Positions 23,343 through 35,049 of a stretch of DNA of 64,000 nucleotides are shown one piece after another. The notes under the pieces were generated by a model that had not been told where the DNA came from, made no database searches, and was given only the letters and a program-made list of their open reading frames with translations. The stretch is from contig CM057226.1 in NCBI GenBank assembly GCA_029891385.1, forward strand, positions 10,037,225 through 10,101,224, given 5' to 3'. The position numbers were made by a program, and so were the translations under genes. Each line of letters begins with the position of its first letter. Within the stretch, counting starts at the first letter, position 1. This DNA comes from Erythroxylum novogranatense (taxonomy: Eukaryota; Streptophyta; Magnoliopsida; Malpighiales; Erythroxylaceae).

Positions 23343-24925
23343 AATTTCCCATTGGGATATTGGAAAATGTGCCCTCAAGGTTGGAAGTCTTTTATCCGGT
23401 GAACTTCGTTGTGCTAGAAATGGAGGAGGATACGAACATACCTATTATACTTGGGAGACCATTTTTAGCGACAGCTGGAGCAATCATCGATGTTAAGAAT
23501 GGAAAAATGACTCTGAGAGTGGGGGAAGAAGAAATTGAGTTTAATTTGGGAAAGGCAATGAAGGTTATGGATGAAAAGGATTCTTGTTTAAGGCTGGACC
23601 TTATTGACACACTGGTTGGTGCTGAATTCAGAAAATCTCATCTAAAGGATTCGTTGGAACACTACTTAGTGAAGGCTGTAACAACAGGGGGTACTACAGA
23701 ATTTACAGAGAAGGAATCAGAAGTTTTTGAATTTGCGCAGATGCTCGATGCACATCCTGTGCAAAGATCTACACAACTTGTGCAGGAACTGAAACTATCA
23801 CCTGATTCGAACAAAGAAGAACCTCCGAATGTGGAATTGAAATCGTTGCCCCCCAACCTCAGGTATGAATTTTTGAGCCCTAATTCGACCTATCTAGTCA
23901 TTGTTAATGCTCTTTTAAGCCCTGTGCAGGTTGATAAACTTTTAAGAGTGCTTAGAGAGCACAAGCAAGCAATTGGGTATCAAATTTCAGATCTGAAGGG
24001 AATCAACCCATCTTTCTGCACACATAGAATTCATCTAGAAGATGATGCAAAACCCGTAATTGAACATCAAAGGAAGCTGAATCCAAACATGAAGGACGTG
24101 GTCAAGCAAGAGGTCTTAAAGCTATTAGCTGTGGGTATTATATACCCCATTTTCGACAGTAATTGGGTAAGCCTTGTCCATTGTGTGCCCAAGAAGGGTG
24201 GTCTAACAGTTGTGCAAAAAGGTAACGAATTAATACCAACTAGGACAGTTACGGGATGGCGAATGTGTATAGATTATAGAAAATTGAACAAGGCCACCCG
24301 TAAAGACCATTTCCCTTTGCCATTTATTGACCAAATTTTGGAAAGACTTGCTAAACATGATTATTTTTGCTATTTGGATGGTTTCTCTGGTTTCTTTCAA
24401 ATTCCCATTCACCCTAATGACCAAGAGAGAACTACTTTCACATGCCCCTATGGTACCTTCGCTTATCGAAGAATGCCATTTGGGTTGTGTAATGCACCAG
24501 CTACGTTTCAGCGTTACATGACAGCAATCTTTTTAGATTTTATTGAGGAAATTATGGAAGTCTTCATAGATGACTTTTCTGTTTATGGGCTAACGTTTGA
24601 CTCTTGTTTATCTAATCTTGCCAAGGTTTTAAGCAGATGCGAAGAGGTTGATCTAGTGCTGAATTGGGAGAAGTGCCATTTCATGGTACAAGAAGGGATA
24701 GTCCTGGGCCACTTAGTCTCCAATCGTGGAATAGAAGTGGATAAGGCTAAAACTGAAGTGATAGCAAATCTACCTCCACCAACTTCAGTCAAGGAGATCA
24801 AAAGTTTCTTGGGACATGCAGGCTTTTATAGGCGTTTCATTAAAGATTTTTCTCATATAGCAAAGCCTTTGACCAATTTGTTGAGTAATGATGTGCCATT
24901 CAATTTCGGACCAATCTTGTGTTGA
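23343..24925 (+). pseudogene. Athila protease C terminus and reverse transcriptase
   Basis: Continues the polyprotein in a new frame: ILGRPFLATAGAIIDVK (protease C-terminal part, about 23448-23500), a linker, then RT with WRMCIDYRKLNKATRKDHFP (about 24256-24315), RRMPFGLCNAPATFQ and the catalytic box VFIDDFSVYG (about 24561-24590). LGHAGFYRRFIKDFSHIAKP marks the end of RT. A frame change near 24890 separates it from RNase H. Confidence 0.9.
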
Positions 24926-25601
24926 TACATTTTGTAGGATTAAGCAAGCCTTGACCTCACCACCTATTCTTCAATCTCTAGATTGGTCCCTCCCCTTTGA
25001 AATTATGTGTGATGCTTCAGATTACGCTGTGGGAGCTGTTTTACACCAAAGAAGGAACAAGGTGGCCCATGTGATCAATTATGCGAGCAAGACGTTGGAT
25101 GATGCTCAAATCAATTATGCCACAACTGAAAAGGAGTTGCTAGCTGTAGTCTTTGCAGTGGATAAATTCAGGTCATATATCGTGGGTTCGAAAGTGATAG
25201 TCTACTCAGATCATGCAGCCATTCGCTACTTACTTGCAAAAAAGGAGGCTAAACCAAGGCTTATAAGATGGGTCCTTCTTCTTCAAGAGTTCGACCTTGA
25301 GATTCGTGACAAGAAGGGAGCTGAGAATTGGGTCGTAGATCACCTTTCGAGGCTCACTACAGATCAAAAGGAACCCCTTCGAGAAGAACCACCGATTAAT
25401 GACTCCTTCAATGATGAGCATTTGTTTTGCTGTGCAAATTTACCAGAATTGTGTTATTCATTACACAAAATTGCTGCAGCAACATTACAAGTTCCATGGT
25501 ATACTGACTATGTGAATTTTCTTGTTTTAGGAGTCTTGCCACCTGAATTTACTTTCCAGCAAAAGAAGAAATTCTTTTCGGAGCTCAAGCATTATATATA
25601 G
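24888..25601 (+). pseudogene. Athila RNase H
   Basis: Domain with [16 protein letters not shown] (about 25003-25050), [20 protein letters not shown] and [12 protein letters not shown]; the acidic residues of the RNase H active site (D in CDAS, E in EKEL, D in YSDHA) are present. The frame then reads toward the integrase zinc domain and stops at a TAG (25599-25601) after KHYI. Confidence 0.88.
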
Positions 25602-26775
25602 GAGGAGCCCTTCCTTTTCAAGCGTTGTGGTGATGGGGTGATTCGAAGATGTTTACCAAGTAAAGAAGTAGGAGCTGTCCTCAATCACTGCCATGCATCC
25701 CCCTACGGAGGCCATTTCAGTTCTAAAAAGACGACAACAAAGGTTCTCCAAGCGGGATTCCATTGGCCTACACTTTTCAATGATGCAAGAAATTTTGTGC
25801 AAGCATATGACAAATGCCAGAGAGCTGGAAATATTTCTCAAAAACATGAGATGCCCCTTAAAGGAATTTTGGAGGTTGAACTTTTTGATGTCTGGGGGAT
25901 AGATTTCATGGGGCCACTACCATCTTCTCTTGGCAACAAATATATTCTTGTAGGGGTCGACTATGTCTCTAAATGGGTGGAAGCAATTGTTGCACCAACC
26001 TGTGATGCCAAGGTGGTCATTCGATTCCTCAAGAGAAATATTTTCACCAAGTTTGACACTCCTCGGGCAATTATCAGTTATAGGGGAAGTCATTTTGTCA
26101 ACAGCTCCTTTGCCAACCTTTTGAAGAAATATGGGGTATACCACAAGTTAGCATTGGCCTACCACCCTCAGTCTAATGGGCAAGCTGAATAGGGAGATTA
26201 AGAGCATCTTGGAGAAAACAGTAAACACTTCAAGAAAAGATTGGTCTTCAAGGTTAGATGATGCTCTCTGGGCCTATAGAACAGCGTACAAGACTCCAAT
26301 TGGAACTACTCCATTCCGACTAGTGTATAGAAAATCATGCCACCTTCCCGTCGAGTTAGAACATAAAGCATACTGGGCTATTCAGAAGCTTAATATGGAT
26401 TTCAAGGCAGCTGGAGAAAAGCGTTTGCTTCAGTTGAATGAGTTAGAGGAGCTTCGCTTGGATGCTTATGAGAATGCCCAAATCTACAAGGAAAGAACGA
26501 AGAGATGGCATGATCAACACATTATCCAAAGGGAGTTCAAGGAAGGAGATTTGGTCTTGCTGTTTAATTCACGACTTAAGCTATTTCTCGGGAAGTTGAA
26601 GTCGAGGTGGTCGGGACCGTTCAAAATTGTTAAGGTTTATACTCACGGTGCGGTAGAAGTTGAGGATCCCAAAACTGGAGTATTTAAGGTTAATGGGCAG
26701 AGGTTAAAGCCTTATGTGGCTGAATTTCTAATAGAAATAGGGGTCACTCAATCCCTCTCTAATGCCGACCCTTGA
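25602..26775 (+). pseudogene. Athila integrase with a substituted catalytic residue
   Basis: The zinc-binding HHCC part includes [14 protein letters not shown] and a CQRAG motif. The catalytic core has [11 protein letters not shown], then [11 protein letters not shown], where the expected second catalytic Asp reads Tyr (about 26078-26080), and the Glu in NGQAE. A short deletion directly after NGQAE (about 26190) changes frame; the C-terminal part (26193-26775) runs open to [13 protein letters not shown]. Even if the frames were joined by a cell, this copy should be catalytically dead. Confidence 0.88.
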
Positions 26776-28573
26776 GCAACCATTTGGCCAAGTCAAGCTA
26801 AGGACTTTAAATTAGCGCTTCTTGGGAGGCAACCCAAGTTTCACACCTTCGTTGTTTTGTTTTATTTTTATTTTTCTTTTTCTTTTTCATGTTCCTCTTT
26901 GTGTTATTTGCAGGAAATTGGACCTTACAAGCGACTTTTGATGGGGAGAATTACACTTCTGAAGAAAATGATTCCAACTCATTACAGGGAAGTTCTTTGT
27001 GTCTCTTACTCATGTCTTCACATATTGTTGAATTTTGCGGTTGTTTGTGTTTGAGTATGATCTGCAGCAATTTCTTAATACGCCTACGCATCTTGACATT
27101 GAGGACAATGTCCTATCTGAGTTTGGGGGTGGGGGTGAGCATTAAAAAAATAAAAAATTGTTCTCTTCTTCTTTTGCAAATCTTTTACATGCATTAGTAT
27201 TTACTCATTCATTCATGGCATTCATAGCATATATTTTAAAAAAAAAAAAAAAAAAAAATTTCTGCCTTATCCATGGATGAATAAGAATTGTTTTGAAGAG
27301 CAATAGAATCTGCTTTTAGACTGGGTTGTGGATTGGAAAGTTCCTGATTGGTGTAAGAATCTTAGGAATTTGCTTTTGTTTATGTTCATTTAATTGGAGA
27401 TCTTCCTAACTCTTGTTAGACGTTCAGAGAACTTAAAATAAAATTCCTTAGCAATTTATAACTTGTTGACATCTCACCAATCCTAGAACAAGCTTTCTAA
27501 TCCTATCGAGGCGAAATCATAGCATTTATTAAAGAAGGAAATGATTTAGGAACCGTTCTTTGTTATCTAGCCTAAATGACTGTCAGCTTACTCACCCTTA
27601 TTTTCCTTGGAACCTCTTTTGAGCCTTACACATTATCCTTATTTTCCTTGGCACCCTTAATTAAACCAAGCCTAAGACCTAAATTCTCTACCCTTTTATA
27701 TGGTTTGATTGTTTAAGATTTGTGATGTTTTGGAATGTGCATAATTTTGATGAAAAAAAATGAAAAAAAATAAAAAAAGGAAAAGAATTGCATCCAAGAG
27801 TTGTTTGTTTGTTCCCAACTATGAAAAAGAGAAATTTAAAGCCCCAAAATATGCAATGAAAAGAGTTTGGGGGAAGTTGTCCTAATTTGTGGAGGCTTGA
27901 TGTTGTTTATATGTGGACCAAAGCCTATTTGAATGCATTTGGAAATGGGAGCTTGTAATCATTTGAGATATTTGGATGTCAATTCTATATTTCCTTATTT
28001 ATTCAAAAAAAATGAAAATGAAAAGAAATGAAAAAAAAGAGAAAAAAAAAGATTGGATTTATGCATGTTTTCTACTTTTGCATGTTTTAAACAATCATTC
28101 CTCAATTTTTTATTTTTTTAACCTTTATTCCCCCTTTCTTTGTTTCAAACCCACATTACACACCCACTAGCCCCATTGCATCCTAATAAGACCTATTGAT
28201 CTTTCATTAATAAGTGCTACATTAGTGGAGATAGGTTAGGATGTCTTGCCTATGGGATTGGTTAATTAACTATATCATCACTATGTATGGGATGTATGGG
28301 TTATAAGTTGTTGTGGAACCAATTTTAGTTTTCTTTGCTTCTTGCAAGAGGATGGTTTTTTATAATTGATTAAAGGTTAAAGGAATATTGGCTTGAGTAA
28401 TTGCTTAGTTTCTTGTATCATGAAGGTGGGAATGGTTTGAACAGAAACGCTAAAAGTAAAATTGAGAGCTTGGATTTACAGTTTTTACGATTCCTTGGAT
28501 GAGTAACTTTGAAAACGTTTTCTCAATCTTTATTTTGCTTAGGGACAAGCAAAAGCTTGAGTTTGGGGGCATT
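26776..28573 (+). other. Long 3' non-coding region of the Athila element
   Basis: 1.8 kb without a convincing envelope-like frame. It holds a hairpin block (26821-26838), the word GAGTTTGGGGGTGGGGGTGAG at about 27119-27139, an A-run (about 27238-27258), A/G-rich tracts (27750-27785 and 28003-28056), and the terminal polypurine tract GTTTGGGGGCA at 28561-28571 next to the 3' LTR. Some Athila elements carry an env-like gene here; this one does not visibly. Confidence 0.75.
26821..26838 (+). other. Hairpin motif after the Athila integrase
   Basis: CTTGGGAGGCAACCCAAG can form a perfect 6-bp stem with a 6-base loop. It follows the integrase stop by about 45 bases, and a closely related block is found in the non-autonomous element at 59502-59519. 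Confidence 0.65.
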
Positions 28574-30917
28574 TGTTTAGTCCAAATCATATAGAGATTT
28601 AGATCATATTTGCATTCATTTTACATATTCATGCATTCATTTTAATAGCATTTTTAGGTTAATTTATTTATTTTCATTGAGTTTGTTATTTATTTTATTT
28701 TCTAATTTTTTTTTCATAAAAGCATAAAATTGGCCTCAAATTGGAGGTTAAGAAGTTGTTAGTGCAGGTGAAAAAAAACAAGAATAAACATCAACGTGAA
28801 GAGGAGAGGAAATAATGCGCGTTTCAGGAGGAGCTCCAGCAGCAGCTCACGCATAAGAAGGACAGCTGGAGGCAACATTTTAATTGTCCAAAAGAACAAA
28901 GCTAGCTACATCAAAATGCTCACGTTAGGATTGTTGTTTACTGTCAAAACAATGCCCAAAACGCTGGCTATGTAGGAGAAAACGCAGCACCAAGTTAGCA
29001 GCCAAAATGACATAGCCCAGCAGTGGGAGCCCAAAACGCAGTTAACTAGGTGACGTTTTGGAGGAGAGCTGAAAAAGGCAGAAGAGAGGCGCACCATGCA
29101 CTCACCAAGCACCAAGCACCAAGGACCAAACACCAAGCACCCAACGCAATAGCTACTGGAGGAATTAAAGAAAAGAAGCAGGGAACGTGGCTGTTAATTG
29201 AATACACAGGTTGGAGCAGCAGCTAGGAAGGGCCCAAAATGAAGCAGTGGGGTGACATTTTGCAGGGCAAAAAACACAACAGCAGGGAAGCATGGAGAAA
29301 AGCAGTCGGTGGAGGCAGAAACGCAAGTTGAACAAAGCGCCAAGGGAACACAGCCAACGCACTTGAGGAAAGAAAGAAATGAGCAGTGGACTGAAGGTGG
29401 TATGTGAAAATAATAGAAGAGAAAGCTGAAGGTGGCATGCGTGAGCTGAAAAAAAGAAAGAAAGGAGTGTGGTCTAGAAAATAGCGTGGATTTAGAGGAG
29501 CGTGAAGTCTGGAAAAAAAAGAGGGGGCTAGAAAACGTGAGCTGCTGAAGGGGCATGAACTTGAAAAAAAATAAAATGGGAGAAAAAAAAAGAAGAGAAC
29601 GAAGTGGACTGGAGGAAAATAAGGTTGGCTGAGAAAGGAAGGTGAACTGAGGAAATAGAGGAGTTGCTGAGAATAGCGTGGATTTAAGAGGCTAGTTAGG
29701 TGAGAGTTTGTGCGTGAAAGGGGAGTGAGTAGCGTGAATTAAGGGACATGAGCTGAAGATGGAGTTGGGCATGAACTGAAAGTGTTGTGCGTTAGTTGAG
29801 GAGGAAATCTGGAGGAGCTGGACTGAGATGAAGAGTAGCGTGAGCTGAGGAGAACTAGAGAGCTACATATTAACAGAAGAGAAAGCTACAATGAAAAAAA
29901 ACGAAAATAACGCTACAGAAGGAGCCAACGCATGCATGCAGACCAAGACCTGACCCACGCCAAAACGCACACCACGCAGCTGCTGGAGACGCAAGCAGGA
30001 GGCAGACCAAACAGAGGCGCAGCAACGAACACAATGAGTAGAGATAAAGGGTGACGCAGAAAAGGGAATATTCCTTCTCTATTTTATTATTTTCTTTGTT
30101 CTAATGTCGATTGCTGATCTTGATTTATGTGGTTTTAATTCTATTATGTTTGAGTAGCTTCCTCAAGGCTTCAAGGTTGGGGTAAGCTTTTAGCTAATTT
30201 TTATGGACTGCGTTTCGGTTGATTTATGAGTGTGTATTTATAAGTTTGATTTTTCTGTTTTGATATTAATTCTGCTAGTATTGTGTTTGGCCAACTACTA
30301 CTAAGTGTTAGTTGTTAATTGAAGAACCGATAGGTGAAAATTAATAACGGAACTCCAAAACAGGAAACTTATAAATTTCAGATTTAGACATAAACTGAAT
30401 TTATGAGAGAAAACCAGGTTAACAAAGAACTTAATGGGTTATGCTTGATTGCTAGGGCTACGATAGTAGACTAGGATTATTGCGTAATACTCCTTTGATA
30501 CCTTGAAAAAGTATCTAAGAAACTCTAGGCTCAACCTTCTATCAACCAAAAATTCGCCTAATAAATTGATCCGGGTAAAGTCCATAAAAAGCGCTAAAAG
30601 TGGAACCATCCTTGAAGCTTATCACATTCCATTCGAATTAACGCCTAGAAATATTCGCAATTTTTCTTTAGCTTGATTTTGTTAATTTTGCTAGTTAATT
30701 TTCGTATTTTATTTCCCCATTTTTTACACAATCGCCATCGGTTTTATCTATTTATTTATTTTGATAGTTAAATTTTCTTTTAATTTAATTTCCCAATCCT
30801 ACTCAATCGCTTAGTCCAATTAATTGAGTGATCCAAGCCTAGTACTTACACAATTACTCCCTGTGGACGATATTATATTGTACTACTTGAGACCCGTGAA
30901 CTTGCAGAACCGCATCA
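28574..30917 (+). repeat. 3' LTR of the Athila element
   Basis: Starts TGTTTAGTCCAAATCATAT right after the polypurine tract and ends CCGCATCA, followed by GTTTA. It is the same length as the 5' LTR within one base, with scattered substitutions and small indels. Confidence 0.95.
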
Positions 30918-31660
30918 GTTTACCTTTCTTGAATGATCCAATATGCTTCATTATAACCCATGACTATGTTTGTCGAGGTCTAATTCAAACTTGCTACAGA
31001 TACTACTCCTATTACTAATCGTGGTCACTTTTATGGAGTTATTGGTGCTCTTCAATATTTCACGTTGACATGCTCAGATATATCATATAGTGTAAACTAT
31101 ATTTCACAATTCACACCTGCTCCTACAGTTGCTCATTTGAAATTGGTTAACAAATCCTTCGTTATCTGAAAGGAACAACACTAGTTTACACCTTACTTCT
31201 GATACAACTCTTCAATTGTTTGCCTTTTTAGATGCTAATTGGGTTGGTTGTCTTATAACAAGGAGATCTACCAATGGTTATTGCACTTTCCTTAGCACAG
31301 ATATCATTTGACGGGTGCTAAGAAACAATACACAATCTCTCGCTCCAGTAATGAAGTTGACTATTGTGCTATAACTAATACTGCTGCTGAACTTACATGG
31401 CTCACTTATATTCTTAAAGACCTTGGCATATCTCTCATATCTCTATTGTGATAATATTAGTACTTTATAGATAACAATCAATCCTCTCTTTCATGCTCAG
31501 AGTAAACACATCGAGTTAAATTACCATTTATACATGAACGAATTGTACTTGGATTGCTTGTCACTAAAGATGTGTCCTCTGATAAACAAGTTTTTGATAT
31601 ATTTACTAAATCTGTGTCAAAGGCTGCCAAGTTTGACCTCATCTTAACACCAATACTAAG
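30918..31660 (+). pseudogene. Degraded copia (Ale/Retrofit-like) polyprotein, last part
   Basis: The RT end resumes after the Athila element (FLNDPICFIITHDYV region), followed by the RNase H region with SRSSNEVDYCAI-TNTAAELTWL (about 31340-31401) and a C terminus resembling VFDIFTKSVSKAAKFD (31584-31631). Multiple stops. It is the 3' portion of the element at 14041-18660; no clear 3' LTR follows. Confidence 0.8.
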
Positions 31661-31972
31661 AGTTCGTGGAGTGATAAAGACAAATCATGGAGTGATAAGG
31701 ATGATCATACTCACAGATGGTGCTCGTGGAGTGATAAGGATGATCATACTCACAAAATTATCAAAGGAAATATGGTTAGCAACAAAGACCTCTAAAGAGA
31801 AACAAATTCTATAGAAATGGTTGTTCATTAGATAAAGGAAACTCCAGTTAATTGATACATTGAGATCTTTTTTAGTATTATTGGAGATAAAATAGTAATC
31901 TTTCCTTCCTTATCTTGTGCAACAGATATATAGGTATTAATATATATATATACATATATATAGGCTTGTAAT
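31661..31972. repeat. Short duplicated block and TA-rich stretch between two copia elements
   Basis: The block GGAGTGATAAGGATGATCAT plus ACTCACA occurs at about 31689-31715 and again at 31729-31755, a local tandem duplication. A TA-rich microsatellite lies at about 31924-31963. No gene seen. Confidence 0.6.
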
Positions 31973-32408
31973 TGTTATTCCTGACTTCCTAAAGTCAACA
32001 AAGGAAGGAAGAAAAATTATGCATGTCCACATGCACATGCAAAAAGAAGAAGAAAAATGAAGCCAACCAGCTATCCACATTTGGCTATACACGTTTGCGA
32101 GGGCTATAAAAAGGCCTTCCCATATTAGTTTTAATCCATCCCAAAAATTCTCCTCTTCTTTAGCTACATCCCCACAAAAGTTTAGAAGTGTTTCTCTCAT
32201 TTCTGAAAAAGTTAGTGTTTCTCCTTGTAAAATAGAGAAAGGTTGTAACTCCTAAATTTTCATAGTGAAATTTCTTCTTCTTGCTCATGGTTTTTACCTT
32301 AATTTGTTTGGAGGTTTTTCACGTAAAATCTGTGTGTTTATTTCTTCATTACTATGCCTTTCAATCTTATTTAGCTGTAAACTTGCTCTGATCCAGTCAA
32401 TTTTCTCA
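31973..32408 (+). repeat. 5' LTR of copia A
   Basis: Begins TGTTATTCCTGACTTCC and ends TTTTCTCA. It contains a probable promoter-like GGCTATAAAAAGG (about 32101-32113), giving a TATA box shared in slightly altered form (GGTTATAAATAGG) by the 3' LTR and copia C. Confidence 0.82.
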
Positions 32409-32413
32409 CTAAG

Positions 32414-32425
32414 TGGTATTAGAGC
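32414..32425 (+). other. Primer binding site of copia A
   Basis: TGGTATTAGAGC, one base from the tRNA-Met type site TGGTATCAGAGC, five bases after the LTR. Confidence 0.8.
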
Positions 32426-32439
32426 TTAGTGAGAAAACT

Positions 32440-33570
32440 ACGATGAATTTTTTGTCGCTATTTGTTTAGAGTTCGGGTGAGCACAGTGAAAGTTGGTGAA
32501 TAATAAAGCATTAACCATGAAAGGTGACAACTATTCATGCATTTATTTTTTAATTAAACAATGTGTAGTCACTGTAGCTAAACTTTAGCTAGATACTATT
32601 CACGTATATAGTATTATTCACTTGTGCGATATTATTCATACATACGAATATGATATTATTCACATATATAATACAATTCATACATATGAGTATTATTCAT
32701 ACATATGAGTACTTTTCACGTAATTTGAGATTGAGATTGAGAAGTTCAATAGGAGTAATTTCTCATTATGGAAATTACAAATGAAGGTTATCTTGAGAAA
32801 AGATAACTATTTAGCGATCATCAACGAAAGGCTAACAACATTCACAGATAATAATAAGTGGAATGAGATAGATGAAAATGTTATTACAAATCTTCATCTG
32901 GCATTAGCAAATGGGGTGTTGTCAAGCATATAAGAGAAAAAGACGATAAAAGAGGTTTGGGATCATCTCATAAAATTATACGAGGTTCAATCACTATACA
33001 ACAAAATTTTCTATAAGAGGAAACTCTATACTCTTCATATGGCGGAATCTACTTCAGTGACAGAGCATATCAATACCTTGAATACTTTATTTTCTCAACT
33101 CACTTCGTTGGGCTGTAAAATAGAGCCAAATGAACGTGCTGAGCTTCTACTTTAAAGTTTACCTAATTCGTATGATCAACTTATCATCAACTTAACAAAT
33201 AATATCCTTACGGATGCACTAGTCTTCGATGATATCGCAACTATTATCCTAGAAGAGGAAATCGATGCAAGAACAAGGAAGACAAGCAAGCAAGTTCACA
33301 ACATGTGGAGGCCTTAATGGTGATGAGAGGGAGATCAATAGAACAAGCTCAAATTGTAAGCCAAAATCATGTTATTTCAAAATCAAGAAGTAAAATAAAT
33401 TTAAAATGCTACAATTGTGGTAAGAAAGATCACCTAAACAAAGATTGTTATAATTTAAAGAAAAATTCCCATCCTCAAGGAAACGTGGCAAGTTTTTCTA
33501 ATGATGGAGATGCTCTATATTATGAAATAGCAACAACTAATGAAGGCAGGAAAATATTTATTGACGTATG
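32440..33570 (+). pseudogene. Degenerate gag of copia A
   Basis: Readable pieces include FNRSNFSLWKLQMKVILRKD (near 32736), KTIKEVWDHLIKLYE, MAESTSVTEHINTLNTLFSQ (about 33040-33100) and, after a frame change, the zinc knuckle CYNCGKKDHLNKDC (about 33410-33451). An ATTATTCA-rich minisatellite-like insertion occupies about 32590-32715 near the N terminus. Confidence 0.8.
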
Positions 33571-34780
33571 ACTTTTTGACTCAGGAGTTACATTTCACAT
33601 GACCTCTTGAAGAGAATGGTTCTATCATTTTAAACCTATCTCGGGAGGATCTATACACTAATCATGCCTTAAAGATCATTAACATTAGAACTATCAAGCT
33701 GAAGATGTATGATGGTATAGTTCGTACTATTCAAGAAGTGCAACATATAAAGGGCCTGAAGAAGAACCTATTGTCATTAAGACAACTAGATGATATTGGG
33801 TATAAGATCAATGGTGAGAATGAAATCATTAAAATAATAAAAGGAGCACTTGTACTTGTGAAGGGAGAGAAGATATCTGCAAATTTATACATGGTAAAGG
33901 GAGTGACTTTGCAAGAAATTGAAGCATCAGTTGTCTCAAGTAGTTCAAGTGAAAGATCAACAATGATGTGGCATCAAAAAATTGGATATATGTCTGAATA
34001 GGGAATAAAGATTTTTGCTGAGCAAAAGCTACTTCCAGAGCTCACAAAGGTATCTCGACCTTTCTGTAAGCATTGTGTTATAAGCAAGCAGCATCGGTTG
34101 AAGTTCAACATATCAAATTATGGGAACAAATTGGTTCTATAATTGGTTCACTATGATATATGGCAAGAACTAGGTCTACCCCTTGGAGGAGCAAAGTACT
34201 TTTGTGTCCTTCATTGATGATCATTTCAAGAGATGTTGGGTGTATCCAATCAAAAGAAAGGCAGATGTATTTCCGATCTTCAAAGTTTACAAAGTGCAAG
34301 TGGAATTTGAATCTAAAAAGAAGATCAAATGTTTGAGGACAAATAACGGAGGAGAATACACTGACAATAAATTTGATCAATTTTGCAAACAAGAAGGTAA
34401 TTCACAATGGCATACACTCTTTAGTAGAATAGAGTGACAGAGCGGATGAACATAACTTTGTTAGAGAGAACCAAAGCTATGTTAGGAATTGCGAGCTTAG
34501 ACAAGACTTTATGGGCAAAAGCAGTAAGTACCACTTATTATATGGTAAATTGGGCCCCATAAATTCCAATTGAGTTGAAGACACCGATGGAGATGTGGGC
34601 TAGTAAGCTAGTTGATTATTTAAACCTCTATATATTAGGAATTGTTATGTATATGGTGTACAATCCTCAAGAAACTATGAAGTTAGATCTAAAATTCAAA
34701 AAATGCTTATTCTTGGGGTATGTTGATGGAGTGAAGGGGTATTCCCTGTGAGATCCCACTGCCTGTAAGGTTATCACCAA
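33571..34780 (+). pseudogene. Degenerate protease and integrase of copia A
   Basis: Protease has FDSGVTFHMTS near 33576. The pre-integrase part runs 33705-34001 with IKGLKKNLLSLRQLDDIGY and MMWHQKIGYMSE. Integrase pieces include HYDIW, RTNNGGEYTDNKFDQF (near 34341) and LLERTKAMLGIASLDKTLWA (about 34461-34517). Repeated stops and frame changes. Confidence 0.8.
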
Positions 34781-35049
34781 CATAAATTGAATATTTGTAG
34801 ATGAGTTACAAAAAAAAAGGAGAAGATGATAACACATCGAAGGAAGATTCAAAGAATAATGTTGTTTAAATGGAAAGAGAATTTTGAACAAATTCTTCTG
34901 AAGCAGCACTAGAGCACGAGGTTTGAGAACCAATAGAGTCTAAAGTCCCAGAGACTCGTCGATCAAATCACCCAAAAAAACCAACTTAATTAGCATGTAG
35001 ACTATATTATGGAGGGCAATGTTTCATACTATCTTTTAACTGAGGATGA

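Larger units (their letters stand above)
18661..30917 (+). mobile_element. Ty3/gypsy Athila element, full length, frame-broken
   Basis: 12,257 bp with LTRs of 2343 bp (18661-21003) and 2344 bp (28574-30917) that look only slightly diverged. A perfect target duplication GTTTA flanks it (18656-18660 and 30918-30922). The primer binding site, Athila-type gag, protease, RT, RNase H and integrase are in order, followed by a long 3' non-coding region and polypurine tract. It sits inside the RT gene of an older copia element. The polyprotein has a handful of lesions, so it looks young but inactive. Confidence 0.95.

Noticed and set aside
26857..27197. Envelope-like gene after the Athila integrase
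   Set aside because: Only short overlapping hydrophobic frames from T-rich DNA; no signal peptide followed by a long ectodomain frame.
29194..29556. Minus-strand 120-residue frame in the Athila 3' LTR
   Set aside because: The equivalent frame in the 5' LTR is interrupted, and LTRs of this family are non-coding.
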